Assembly: GCF_008704495.1 (NCBI RefSeq)
Contig: NZ_CP023699.1
Span: 1,364,001-1,428,000 of the forward strand
Source: Streptomyces kanamyceticus
GTDB lineage: Bacteria; Actinomycetota; Actinomycetes; Streptomycetales; Streptomycetaceae
Length of the DNA: 64,000 bases
Direction of reading: 5' to 3'
Shown: in pieces, positions 40,168-47,642 of the stretch
Numbering within the stretch: the stretch's first letter is position 1
Layout: every line of letters begins with the position of its first letter
Program-made: the position numbers and the translations under genes
Notes under the pieces: model-generated
Databases searched by the model: none
Seen by the model: only the letters and a program-made list of their open reading frames with translations
What the model was told of the DNA's origin: nothing

Positions 40168-41343
40168 GTGCTCACGAGAACCCCCTCGGAACGCCCAGAT
40201 CTGATCGTTGTCGGCGCGGGCGTGGTCGGCGCCGCTTGCGCCTACTACGCCACCCGCTCCGGCCTGAACGTCACCGTGATCGACCGCGGCCCCGTCGCGG
40301 GCGGCACCACCGGTGCGGGCGAGGGCAACCTCCTCGTATCCGACAAGGAACCGGGACCGGAACTCGAACTCGCCCTGATTTCCTCCCAGTTGTGGTGCGA
40401 TCTGGCGAAGGAACTACCGCCCGCCATCGAGTACGAGACGAAGGGCGGCGTCGTCGTCGCGTCGACCGAGGCGGACCTGTCGGCACTGCGCGACTTCGCC
40501 GCGGGCCAGACACGGGCAGGTGTCGAGACGTACGAGGTGCCGCACGACCGCCTCGCCGACCTCGAACCGCACCTCGCCCCCGACCTCGCGGGCGGCTTCC
40601 ACTACCCGCAGGACGCCCAGGTACAGCCCGCCCTCGCCGCCGCGCACCTCCTGCGGGCAGCGGCAACGCACAAGTTGACGCTGCGGCTCGGTGAAGAGGT
40701 CACCGGCTTCCTCAAGGGCCCCCGCGGCCAGATACGCGGCGTGCGCACACCCACGGGCGACCTCCTCGCGCCCCACGTGGTGAACGCGGCGGGCACCTGG
40801 GGCGGACACGTCGCCCGCCTGGCGGGAGTCGACCTACCGGTCCTGCCCCGGCGCGGATTCGTCCTGGTCACCGAGCCACTGCCCCGCGTCGTACGGCACA
40901 AGGTGTACTCCGCCGACTACGTCGCCGACGTGGCGAGCGGCTCCGCGGCCCTGCAGACCTCCGCCGTGGTGGAGGGCACCCCCGCCGGTCCCGTACTCAT
41001 CGGGGCGAGCCGTGAACGCGTGGGCTTCGACCGGGCGTTGTCGGTGGAGGTGCTGCGGCGCCTCGCGGCCCAGGCGACCCGGCTGTTCCCGGTCCTCGCG
41101 GAGGTGCGGGCGATCAGGACGTACGCGGGGTTCCGCCCCTACCTCCCCGATCACCTCCCGGCGATCGGCCCCGACCCGCGCGTCCCCGGCCTCTTCCACG
41201 CCTGCGGACACGAAGGCGCGGGCATCGGCCTCGCCCCGGCGACGGGTCTGCTCATCGCGGCGCAATTGATGGGTCATCAACTTCCGCTGGATCCAGCACC
41301 ATTCGCGCCCGAACGCTTCACCGAGGAGTCGGCCACGGCATGA
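40168..41343 (+). CDS. D-hydroxyproline dehydrogenase, FAD (DadA/DAO-like) subunit
   Basis: A 391-residue flavoprotein of the D-amino-acid dehydrogenase/oxidase family. It has the N-terminal DLIVVGAGVVGAACAYYA FAD motif, GGTTGAGEGN, and a C-terminal GFRPYLPDHLPAIGP substrate/FAD region ending in HEGAGIGLAPATG. With the two genes that follow it matches the three-part D-4-hydroxyproline dehydrogenase of proteobacterial hydroxyproline operons, which oxidises cis-4-hydroxy-D-proline to pyrroline-4-hydroxy-2-carboxylate. GTG start; its stop overlaps the next ATG (ATGA). Function is assigned from the operon. Confidence 0.85.
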   Translation: MLTRTPSERPDLIVVGAGVVGAACAYYATRSGLNVTVIDRGPVAGGTTGAGEGNLLVSDKEPGPELELALISSQLWCDLAKELPPAIEYETKGGVVVASTEADLSALRDFAAGQTRAGVETYEVPHDRLADLEPHLAPDLAGGFHYPQDAQVQPALAAAHLLRAAATHKLTLRLGEEVTGFLKGPRGQIRGVRTPTGDLLAPHVVNAAGTWGGHVARLAGVDLPVLPRRGFVLVTEPLPRVVRHKVYSADYVADVASGSAALQTSAVVEGTPAGPVLIGASRERVGFDRALSVEVLRRLAAQATRLFPVLAEVRAIRTYAGFRPYLPDHLPAIGPDPRVPGLFHACGHEGAGIGLAPATGLLIAAQLMGHQLPLDPAPFAPERFTEESATA

Positions 41344-41666
41344 GCATCCAACCCGAGCGGACCCCCGCCGACCTCGTGGGCGCCGCGACCGGCACCGCCT
41401 TCGAGTTCACCTTCGACGGACGCACGCTCACCGCCCTGCCGGGCCAGTCCATCGCCGCCGCGCTCTGGTCCGCCGGGATCCTCGCGTGGCGCACCACCCG
41501 CGTCGGCGGCCGCCCGCGTGGCGCGTTCTGCGGCATCGGGCAGTGCTACGACTGCCTGGCCACCGTCAACGGCCGCCCCAACAGGAGGGCCTGCCTGGTC
41601 ACCGCACGCCCCGGCGACGCGGTCACCACCCAGGAAGGACACGGCCATGCCGGGCTCGACACCTGA
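41340..41666 (+). CDS. D-hydroxyproline dehydrogenase, small [2Fe-2S] subunit
   Basis: A 108-residue plant-type ferredoxin-like subunit. Cys64, Cys69, Cys72 and Cys85 in CGIGQCYDC...RRAC form the [2Fe-2S] motif. Such small subunits pass electrons in multi-subunit amine dehydrogenases (HcnA-like, sarcosine and hydroxyproline dehydrogenase). It is coupled by ATGA to the FAD subunit before it, and its end overlaps the next gene by 20 bp. Confidence 0.87.
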   Translation: MSIQPERTPADLVGAATGTAFEFTFDGRTLTALPGQSIAAALWSAGILAWRTTRVGGRPRGAFCGIGQCYDCLATVNGRPNRRACLVTARPGDAVTTQEGHGHAGLDT

Positions 41667-43215
41667 TACCCCTACGACCTCTGAGATACGTGAACCGTAC
41701 GACCTGGTGGTCATCGGCGCGGGACCCGCAGGCCTCGCGGGCGCCGTCACCGCCGCCGAACTGGGCCTGCGCGTAGCACTGTTGGACGCGGCGCCCGGAC
41801 CGGGCGGCCAGTTCTACCGACAGCCGCATCCCGCCACGGGCGCGGCCCGCCCCGAGGCCCTGCACCACGACTGGCCCGCCTTCGCGGCACTGCGCGACCG
41901 CCTCACATCCTGCGGGGTGGACCGCTTCTTCCACCACCACGTCTGGACAGTGACGCGCGAGTCCGAGACCGACTGGACGGCACACGCCCTCACCGGAGAG
42001 GACGGCGCGGACGGCGACGACCGGCTCCCGGTGACCGTACGCGGCCGCGCCGTCCTCCTCGCGACCGGCGCGTACGAACGTCAACTCCCCTTTCCCGGCT
42101 GGACCTTGCCGGGCGTGGTCGGCGCGGGCGGCGCCCAGGCGATGCTCAAGTCCGGCCTCGCGCTGCCCGGTCGGCGCATCGTCGTCGCGGGCAGCGGTCC
42201 GCTCCTGCTCGCCGCGGCCTCCTCGCTCACCGCCGCGGGCGCGCGCGTCCCCGAGGTGATCGAGGCGTCGGGCTATCTCGGATACGCCAGGAACCCCGGC
42301 GTACTCGCCGCGAATCCAGGGAAGTTGGCGGAGGCGGCGCTCCACGGGACGGCCCTGCTACGCCACCGGGTCCGGTTCCGCACCCGCAGTGCGGTGATCG
42401 AGGCGCACGGCACGGACCGGGTGGAGGCGGTGACGGTCGCGCGGCTCGACCGCGACTGGCGTCCGGTACCGGGCACGGCCCGCCGCGTCCCTTGTGACGC
42501 CCTGGCCGTAGGGCACGGCCTGATCCCGCGGATCGAAACGGCGACCGCCCTGGGCTGCGCCACGCGCCGCACCGCCGACGGCACGCACGCCCTCGCCCTG
42601 AGCCCTCTGCAGGAGACCTCGTTGCGGGGCATGTGGGCCGCGGGCGAGACAGGCGGCGTCGGCGGCGTCCAACTGGCTTTCACAGAAGGGGCCTTGGCGG
42701 CTCTCGCGATCTCCGCGCGCCTGACCGGCCGCCGTCCCGCGTCGCGCGGCGGCGACCACACCGCCCGCCCCCTGCCCGGCATCGGCGCCCTCCGCGCCCT
42801 GCGCCGCCGCCGCGACCGCATGCGCGCCTTCGCCGAGGCGATGGCGCTCGCGCACGCGCCGGGCCCGGGCTGGACGCAGTGGCTCAGGGACGACACGGAC
42901 GTGTGCCGCTGCGAGGAGGTGCCCGCGGGCCGCGTACGCGAGGCGGTCACCGAGTACGGCGCGCGCGACGCCCGCACCGTCAAGCTCCTCACCAGGGCGG
43001 GCATGGGCTGGTGCCAGGGCCGCATGTGCGACCCGGCCGTGACCTGCCTGGCCGCCACCGCCACCACTCCCCCGCCACCACCGCCCCGACTCCCCCTGTC
43101 CACCCCGATCCCGCTCGGCACACTCGCTTCCCTCCCCGCACCGGACGTCACAGCTCCGGACGTCACCGCTCCGGGCACCACCGCTCCGGACGCCACAGAA
43201 GGGCACGCCTCATGA
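41647..43215 (+). CDS. D-hydroxyproline dehydrogenase, pyridine nucleotide-disulfide/BFD-like subunit
   Basis: A 522-residue flavoprotein. The N-terminal DLVVIGAGPAGLAGAVTAAELG binds FAD, and IVVAGSGPLLLAAASSL is a second dinucleotide motif. A BFD-type [2Fe-2S] domain sits near residues 415-465 (CRCEEVPAGRVREAV ... GMGWCQGRMC). It resembles HcnB/SoxA-like subunits and completes the three-part dehydrogenase. The last 55 residues are a Pro/Thr tail with an approximate VTAPD repeat, unusual for the family. The ATG at 41647 has GGAAGGA upstream and its stop overlaps the next gene (ATGA). Confidence 0.85.
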   Translation: MPGSTPDTPTTSEIREPYDLVVIGAGPAGLAGAVTAAELGLRVALLDAAPGPGGQFYRQPHPATGAARPEALHHDWPAFAALRDRLTSCGVDRFFHHHVWTVTRESETDWTAHALTGEDGADGDDRLPVTVRGRAVLLATGAYERQLPFPGWTLPGVVGAGGAQAMLKSGLALPGRRIVVAGSGPLLLAAASSLTAAGARVPEVIEASGYLGYARNPGVLAANPGKLAEAALHGTALLRHRVRFRTRSAVIEAHGTDRVEAVTVARLDRDWRPVPGTARRVPCDALAVGHGLIPRIETATALGCATRRTADGTHALALSPLQETSLRGMWAAGETGGVGGVQLAFTEGALAALAISARLTGRRPASRGGDHTARPLPGIGALRALRRRRDRMRAFAEAMALAHAPGPGWTQWLRDDTDVCRCEEVPAGRVREAVTEYGARDARTVKLLTRAGMGWCQGRMCDPAVTCLAATATTPPPPPPRLPLSTPIPLGTLASLPAPDVTAPDVTAPGTTAPDATEGHAS

Positions 43216-44120
43216 CCTCTGCCACCTGGACCACGGACCGACCCTGGCGCGGCATCATGGTCGCCACCGCGCTGCCCCTGCGCGACGACCTCTCCGTCGA
43301 CCACGACGCGTACGCCGAGCACGTCCGCCACCTCATCGCGAACGGCTGCGACGGGGTCGTCCCCAACGGCTCCCTCGGCGAGTACCAGACCCTCACCCCC
43401 GACGAGCGCGCCCACGTGGTCCGTACCGCCGTCGAGGCGGCAGGCGACGGCGCCCGCGTGATGCCGGGCGTCTCCGCCTACGGCAGCGCGGAGTCCCGCC
43501 GCTGGGCCGAACAGGCCGCGGAGGCGGGCTGCGGCTCCGTGCTCCTGCTGCCGCCGAACGCCTACCGCGCCGATGACGACGCCGTGCGTGCCCACTACGC
43601 CGAGGTCTCCCGCGCCGGGCTGCCCGTGGTCGCGTACAACAACCCGCTCGACACGAAGGTCGACCTGGTCCCCTCCCTGCTCGCCCAGCTCCACGCCGAA
43701 GGATCCGTGGTCGCGGTGAAGGAGTTCAGCGGCGATGTGCGCAGGGCGTACGAGATCGCCGAACTCGCCCCCGATCTCGACCTGTTGATCGGCGCGGACG
43801 ACGTCCTGCTGGAACTGGCCGTCGCGGGCGCGGTCGGCTGGATCGCGGGCTACCCGAACGCCTTCCCCGCCACCTGCGCCGAGCTCTACCACGCGGCCTG
43901 CGCCGGGGACCTGACCACGGCACTCCCCCTGTACCGCGCACTGCACCCGCTCCTGCGCCAGGACTCCAAGACGGAGTTCGTGCAGGCCATCAAGTTGTCG
44001 ATGGACATCGTGGGCCTGCGCGGCGGCCCGACGCGCCCGCCGCGCACCCCGCTGACGGGCCAGGTGGAGGCCGCGGTCCGCGCGGCCACCGAGAAGGCGC
44101 GGGCGGCGGGCCACCACTGA
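43212..44120 (+). CDS. dihydrodipicolinate synthase-family 1-pyrroline-4-hydroxy-2-carboxylate deaminase
   Basis: A 302-residue TIM-barrel class I aldolase-family protein. The Schiff-base lysine is Lys170 (VVAVKEFSG) and the conserved tyrosine is Tyr142 (VVAYNNP); GSLGEYQTLTPDER is the family substrate loop. In hydroxyproline operons this member deaminates pyrroline-4-hydroxy-2-carboxylate to 2-oxoglutarate semialdehyde. It lies between the dehydrogenase subunits and the epimerase, which fixes the assignment better than sequence alone. Confidence 0.85.
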   Translation: MTSATWTTDRPWRGIMVATALPLRDDLSVDHDAYAEHVRHLIANGCDGVVPNGSLGEYQTLTPDERAHVVRTAVEAAGDGARVMPGVSAYGSAESRRWAEQAAEAGCGSVLLLPPNAYRADDDAVRAHYAEVSRAGLPVVAYNNPLDTKVDLVPSLLAQLHAEGSVVAVKEFSGDVRRAYEIAELAPDLDLLIGADDVLLELAVAGAVGWIAGYPNAFPATCAELYHAACAGDLTTALPLYRALHPLLRQDSKTEFVQAIKLSMDIVGLRGGPTRPPRTPLTGQVEAAVRAATEKARAAGHH

Positions 44121-44161
44121 CCGACGCCCGTGCCAACCACCCACCCTCCGAAGGGAGTTCC

Positions 44162-45166
44162 ATGCGCACCCGGCACGTCTTCCACGCCGTCGACTCACAC
44201 ACCGAGGGCATGCCCACGCGGGTGATCACCGGCGGCGTCGGGGTCATCCCCGGCGCCACGATGGCCGAACGCAGGCTGCACTTCATCGAGCACCTGGACC
44301 ACCTGCGGACGCTCCTGATGTACGAGCCCCGCGGCCACTCCGCGATGAGCGGCGCGATCCTCCAGCCCCCGACCCGCCCCGACGCCGACTACGGCGTCCT
44401 CTACATCGAGGTGTCGGGCCTGCTGCCGATGTGCGGCCACGGCACGATCGGCGTGGCCACCGTCCTGGTCGAGACCGGCATGGTCCAGGTCACCGAGCCG
44501 GTCACCACGGTCCGCCTGGACACGCCCGCGGGTCTGGTCTCCGTCGACGTGGACGTACGGGACGGCGCGGCGAAGTCCGTCACCCTCACCAACGTCCCCG
44601 CCTTCAGCGTCGCCCTGGACCGCAAGGTCGAGGTGCCGGGACACGGCACGGTGACGTACGACCTGGCGTTCGGCGGGAACTTCTACGCGTTCGTGCACCT
44701 CGAAGCGCTGGGGCTGCCGTTCGACCGCGAGCGGGGGGACGACCTGCTCGCTGCGGGCCTCGCCGTCATGGCGGCGATCAACGACTCGCCGGAGCGCCCC
44801 GTCCACCCCGAACAACCGGAGATAGCGGGGGTGAAACACGTGTACCTGGCCGCCCCCGGATCGGACGCGCACCGCTCCCGCCACGCCATGGCCATCCACC
44901 CGGGCTGGTTCGACCGCTCCCCGTGCGGCACGGGCACCTCGGCTCGGATGGCACAGCTGCACGCCCGTGGCGAACTCCCCCTGGACCGCGACTTCGTCAA
45001 CGAGTCCTTCATCGGGACGGAGTTCACGGGCCGACTGACCGAGGAGACGACGGTGGCCGGACTCCCCGCGGTCGTCCCGCAGATCACCGGCAGGGCGTGG
45101 ATCACCGGCACGGCCCAGTACTTCTTGGACCCGGACGACCCGTTCCCCGCGGGCTTCCGCCTCTGA
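44162..45166 (+). CDS. 4-hydroxyproline 2-epimerase (proline racemase family)
   Basis: A 334-residue enzyme with both catalytic cysteines, Cys91 (MCGHGTIGVAT) and Cys255 (SPCGTGTSARMA). The Cys/Cys pair means racemase or epimerase; trans-3-hydroxyproline dehydratases have Thr in the second place. It converts trans-4-hydroxy-L-proline to cis-4-hydroxy-D-proline, the first step of the pathway, feeding the dehydrogenase encoded upstream. AAGGGAG precedes the ATG. It is the last enzyme gene of the operon, before the GntR regulator. Confidence 0.9.
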   Translation: MRTRHVFHAVDSHTEGMPTRVITGGVGVIPGATMAERRLHFIEHLDHLRTLLMYEPRGHSAMSGAILQPPTRPDADYGVLYIEVSGLLPMCGHGTIGVATVLVETGMVQVTEPVTTVRLDTPAGLVSVDVDVRDGAAKSVTLTNVPAFSVALDRKVEVPGHGTVTYDLAFGGNFYAFVHLEALGLPFDRERGDDLLAAGLAVMAAINDSPERPVHPEQPEIAGVKHVYLAAPGSDAHRSRHAMAIHPGWFDRSPCGTGTSARMAQLHARGELPLDRDFVNESFIGTEFTGRLTEETTVAGLPAVVPQITGRAWITGTAQYFLDPDDPFPAGFRL

Positions 45167-45203
45167 CCGGCGCTTACCACTTCCTGCCCGAGGGGCCCAA
45201 CTG

Positions 45204-45218
45204 ACAACGTGACATTGT
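45204..45218. promoter_or_regulatory. GntR-type near-palindrome upstream of the hydroxyproline regulator
   Basis: ACAACGT-G-ACATTGT, 6 of 7 arm pairs, between the epimerase stop and the regulator start. It is a plausible autoregulatory site for the FCD-type protein. Confidence 0.5.
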
Positions 45219-45296
45219 ACTTTGGTGATCCGCAACGACTCCGCGACGAGCCCGGGGCCGGTGGGCGAGCACGGCGGGAACACCGGAGGGGACACC

Positions 45297-45968
45297 ATGG
45301 GGCACCTGAAGCAGAAGAACCTCATCACCACCAGGGAGCGGCTGCGCGACCAGGTCGCCCACGCCCTGCGCGCCGCCCTGATCTCCGGAGAGCTGCGTCC
45401 CGGCGAGATCTACTCGGCGCCCGGCCTCGCCGAGGACTTCGGCATCTCGGCGACCCCGGTGCGCGAGGCGATGCTCGACCTGGCCCGCGAGGGCCTGGTC
45501 GAGCCCGTCCGCAACAAGGGCTTCCGGGTCACGGAGGTCAATGAACGCGACCTCGACCAGTTCACCGAGATCCGCGGCCTGATCGAGGTCCCCATGATCG
45601 GCCGGATCACCCGCACCGCGGCCCGCGAGGACCTGGAGGTGCTGCGCCCGGTCGCCGAGGAGATCGTCCGCGCCGCCCGCGACCACGACCTCATCGGCTA
45701 CCTGGAGGCCGACCGCCGCTTCCACCTCTCACTCCTGGCCCTCTCCGGCAACGACCGCCTGGTCGAAACGGTCGGCGACCTCCGCAAGCGCTCCCGCCTC
45801 TACGGCCTCACGGCCCTGGACGAACGCGACCAGCTGACCCCGTCGGCCGAGGAGCACATCGAGCTCCTCGACCTGATGCTGGCGGGCGACGCGGCGGGCG
45901 CGGAGCGGTGCATGGCCCGGCATCTGGGGCACGTGCGGTCACTGTGGGCGCGGGACGGCACCGCCTGA
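45297..45968 (+). CDS. GntR-family (FCD) transcriptional regulator of the hydroxyproline operon
   Basis: A 223-residue regulator. The winged HTH (residues 10-75, LRDQVAHALRAALISGELRPGE ... ISATPVREAMLDLAREGLV) is followed by an FCD effector domain with metal-site histidines (DRRFHLSLLALSGN, EEHIELLDLMLAGD, RHLGHV). The ATG at 45297 is chosen for its GGAGGGG; a GTG at 45222 would add 25 unconserved residues. It probably senses hydroxyproline or a breakdown product and represses the operon. A near-palindrome 80 bp upstream is a likely autoregulatory site. Confidence 0.87.
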   Translation: MGHLKQKNLITTRERLRDQVAHALRAALISGELRPGEIYSAPGLAEDFGISATPVREAMLDLAREGLVEPVRNKGFRVTEVNERDLDQFTEIRGLIEVPMIGRITRTAAREDLEVLRPVAEEIVRAARDHDLIGYLEADRRFHLSLLALSGNDRLVETVGDLRKRSRLYGLTALDERDQLTPSAEEHIELLDLMLAGDAAGAERCMARHLGHVRSLWARDGTA

Positions 45969-46061
45969 GACGTCGGTGTCCGGTGTGGTTGCAGGGCCTC
46001 CCTGCCCCCTGATTTACTGACCGCGTCGCGCACATACCCCCCCGGAGTACCGAGGAGCATC

Positions 46062-46448
46062 ATGGACGCCACCATCACGGCCGACCCGCGGGCCTTTCTC
46101 GAGAAGCTCTACAACAACTTCCAGCACGAGCTCTTCAGCGAAGAGGACGCGGGCGAGGTCATCGACCGCTACTACGCGCCCGGCTTCCTTCAGGTGAGCG
46201 ACGGAATCAAGATCGACCGGGACCGCCTCATCAAGCACATCCGCCCGGTGAAGAAGAGCGTCGTGAGCGGCAGTTACGAAGTACTCCAAGCCGTCATGGA
46301 CGGCAACCGCCTCGCGGCCCGCTTCGTGATCCGCGCCGTCACCAAGCGGGGCGAGGAGACGGAGAACGACGTCCACATGTTCTGCGAGATGACGGACGAC
46401 GGCAGGTTCGTCCACATCGACCAGATCACGCGCAGCGTCAAGGGCTGA
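46062..46448 (+). CDS. NTF2-like (SnoaL/ketosteroid isomerase fold) protein
   Basis: A 128-residue single-domain protein with the NTF2-like pattern DRYYAPGFLQVSDGIKIDRDRLIKHI in the first half and HIDQITRSVKG at the end. GAGGAG lies upstream of the ATG. Catalytic residues cannot be assigned. It is a paralogue of the protein at 46920-47327 (DRFYTPDFVQVTDGTETDR, RVSQITRTLKN). The two flank copZ, which suggests a local duplication and perhaps a shared stress role. No precise function is proposed. Confidence 0.78.
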   Translation: MDATITADPRAFLEKLYNNFQHELFSEEDAGEVIDRYYAPGFLQVSDGIKIDRDRLIKHIRPVKKSVVSGSYEVLQAVMDGNRLAARFVIRAVTKRGEETENDVHMFCEMTDDGRFVHIDQITRSVKG

Positions 46449-46532
46449 CCCCGAGAGGCTGTCGCACCCCTCGACGAACTCGCACCGGGAGCCGTCCGGG
46501 CCGGCAACCGACCCGGATCAAAACGCGGCCCC

Positions 46533-46790
46533 TCAGGCGCGGCCCGCCAATTCATACCCGATGTCGTCGAGGGCCTGGTTGACCGCCCCCTCCTCGAGCT
46601 CACGCTCGGAGCCGACGGACACACGACCGCCCTGGACATCGATGTTCACGTCGCGCACCCCATCAAGGCCGGTGAGCACCTCGGTCACGGCAGCGGCACA
46701 GTGCCCGCAGACCATGCCCTCGACCAGGTAGGTCACAGTGACGCCCCCTGTCGCGGAAGCTTCACCATGGGGAGTTGCAGGGGAGGCCAT
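46533..46790 (-). CDS. copZ: copper chaperone CopZ-like heavy-metal-associated domain protein
   Basis: An 85-residue HMA-domain protein. The copper-binding motif GMVCGHC (CxxC) is followed by AAAVTEVLTGLDGVRDVNIDVQGGRVSV and ends with DDIGYEL, the standard ferredoxin-like metallochaperone fold. It should bind Cu(I) in the cytoplasm and pass it to an exporter ATPase or a sensor; no copA is in the window. The ATG at 46790 is preceded by AGGAG. A CsoR-like palindrome lies about 85 bp upstream, in the shared region with the NTF2-like gene. Confidence 0.88.
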   Translation of the reverse strand: MASPATPHGEASATGGVTVTYLVEGMVCGHCAAAVTEVLTGLDGVRDVNIDVQGGRVSVGSERELEEGAVNQALDDIGYELAGRA

Positions 46791-46875
46791 GAGCTACTCC
46801 TGTCGTCGATACCTCGGTGCACTACACGGACCTGGATACCCTCAACACCACTGGTTCACAAGGAAGTTCGGGTAT

Positions 46876-46892
46876 ATACCTAGGGAGGGTAT
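46876..46892. promoter_or_regulatory. CsoR-like operator in the copZ / NTF2 divergent region
   Basis: ATACC-TAGGGAG-GGTAT, perfect 5-bp arms with a G-rich centre, resembling copper-responsive CsoR sites of actinobacteria. It lies 27 bp before the NTF2-like ATG and 85 bp before copZ. Confidence 0.5.
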
Positions 46893-46919
46893 CCGGCCGA
46901 CAGGAACGAAAGGAACGGC

Positions 46920-47327
46920 ATGCCCGTCGATCTCGGCACCACCCCCGAGGAATTCGCCAGCAACTTCTTCACCTCGTACGCGAAGGAGGTCATCTTCGGG
47001 GGCGGGGATCCCGCGCGGAACATCGACCGCTTCTACACCCCGGACTTCGTCCAGGTCACCGACGGCACGGAGACGGACCGAGCGGCACTGGCCGCGCACG
47101 CCCCCGCCGCGAGCCAGACCTTCGAGAGCGTCCAGTACACGGTCCACGAGGCCCTGCGGAGCGGCGACACCCTGGCCGTCCGCCTCACCTTCGAGGGATC
47201 GCTCAAGGCCGGCGGCACGATCCAGATGGAGTACTACACGTTCGCCGAGCTCGCCGCCGACCGCCGCTTCCAACGGGTCAGCCAAATCACGCGGACACTG
47301 AAGAACGACATGACGCCCGCCACCTGA
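46920..47327 (+). CDS. NTF2-like (SnoaL fold) protein, second paralogue
   Basis: A 135-residue protein of the same family as 46062-46448, with the shared signatures FYTPDFVQVTDGTETDR and RVSQITRTLKN. AAAGGAA precedes the ATG. It is divergent from copZ and shares its upstream region, including the CsoR-like palindrome 27 bp before the start, so copper-linked expression is possible. The function is not recognised beyond the fold. Confidence 0.77.
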   Translation: MPVDLGTTPEEFASNFFTSYAKEVIFGGGDPARNIDRFYTPDFVQVTDGTETDRAALAAHAPAASQTFESVQYTVHEALRSGDTLAVRLTFEGSLKAGGTIQMEYYTFAELAADRRFQRVSQITRTLKNDMTPAT

Positions 47328-47372
47328 GGCCCACAACCCCGGTCGACGGTCGACGGCGGCCGCGAAACGCAA

Positions 47373-47405
47373 ACGAGTGCTGGCCGAAGATCGGCCAGCA
47401 CTCGT
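47373..47405. terminator. bidirectional hairpin between the NTF2-like gene and tRNA-Leu
   Basis: A perfect 15-bp stem (ACGAGTGCTGGCCGA and its complement) with loop AGA. It lies 12 bp past the 3' end of tRNA-Leu and 46 bp past the convergent NTF2-like stop, so it can end both transcripts. Confidence 0.8.
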
Positions 47406-47416
47406 GCTGTACTGCA

Positions 47417-47504
47417 TGGTGTCCGAGGGGGGACTTGAACCCCCACGCCCGATAAAGGGCACTAGCACCTCAAGCTAGCGCGTCTGCCATTCCGCCACCC
47501 GGAC
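47417..47504 (-). tRNA. tRNA-Leu (anticodon GAG)
   Basis: An 88-nt class II tRNA on the minus strand with encoded CCA. The acceptor arms GTCCGGG/CTCGGAC pair over seven bases. The anticodon stem CTAGC/GCTAG encloses the loop TTGAGGT, with anticodon GAG (positions 47469-47471 on the plus strand). A long variable arm (GCCC-TTTAT-GGGC) and a GGTTCAAGTCC T-loop are present. It decodes CUC/CUU leucine codons; CUC is common in this genome. Confidence 0.95.
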
Positions 47505-47642
47505 CAGGTGTCTGCCGCCCTGGGGTGTTCCCCGTGGCGACATGGACAACAATACCAAGGTTTCGGAGTGCCTTTCACCTGCGTATCCGCCCTTGACCGT
47601 GGGCTACGCGGTGGGCCGCGTCACCCCGCCTAGAGTCTCACC

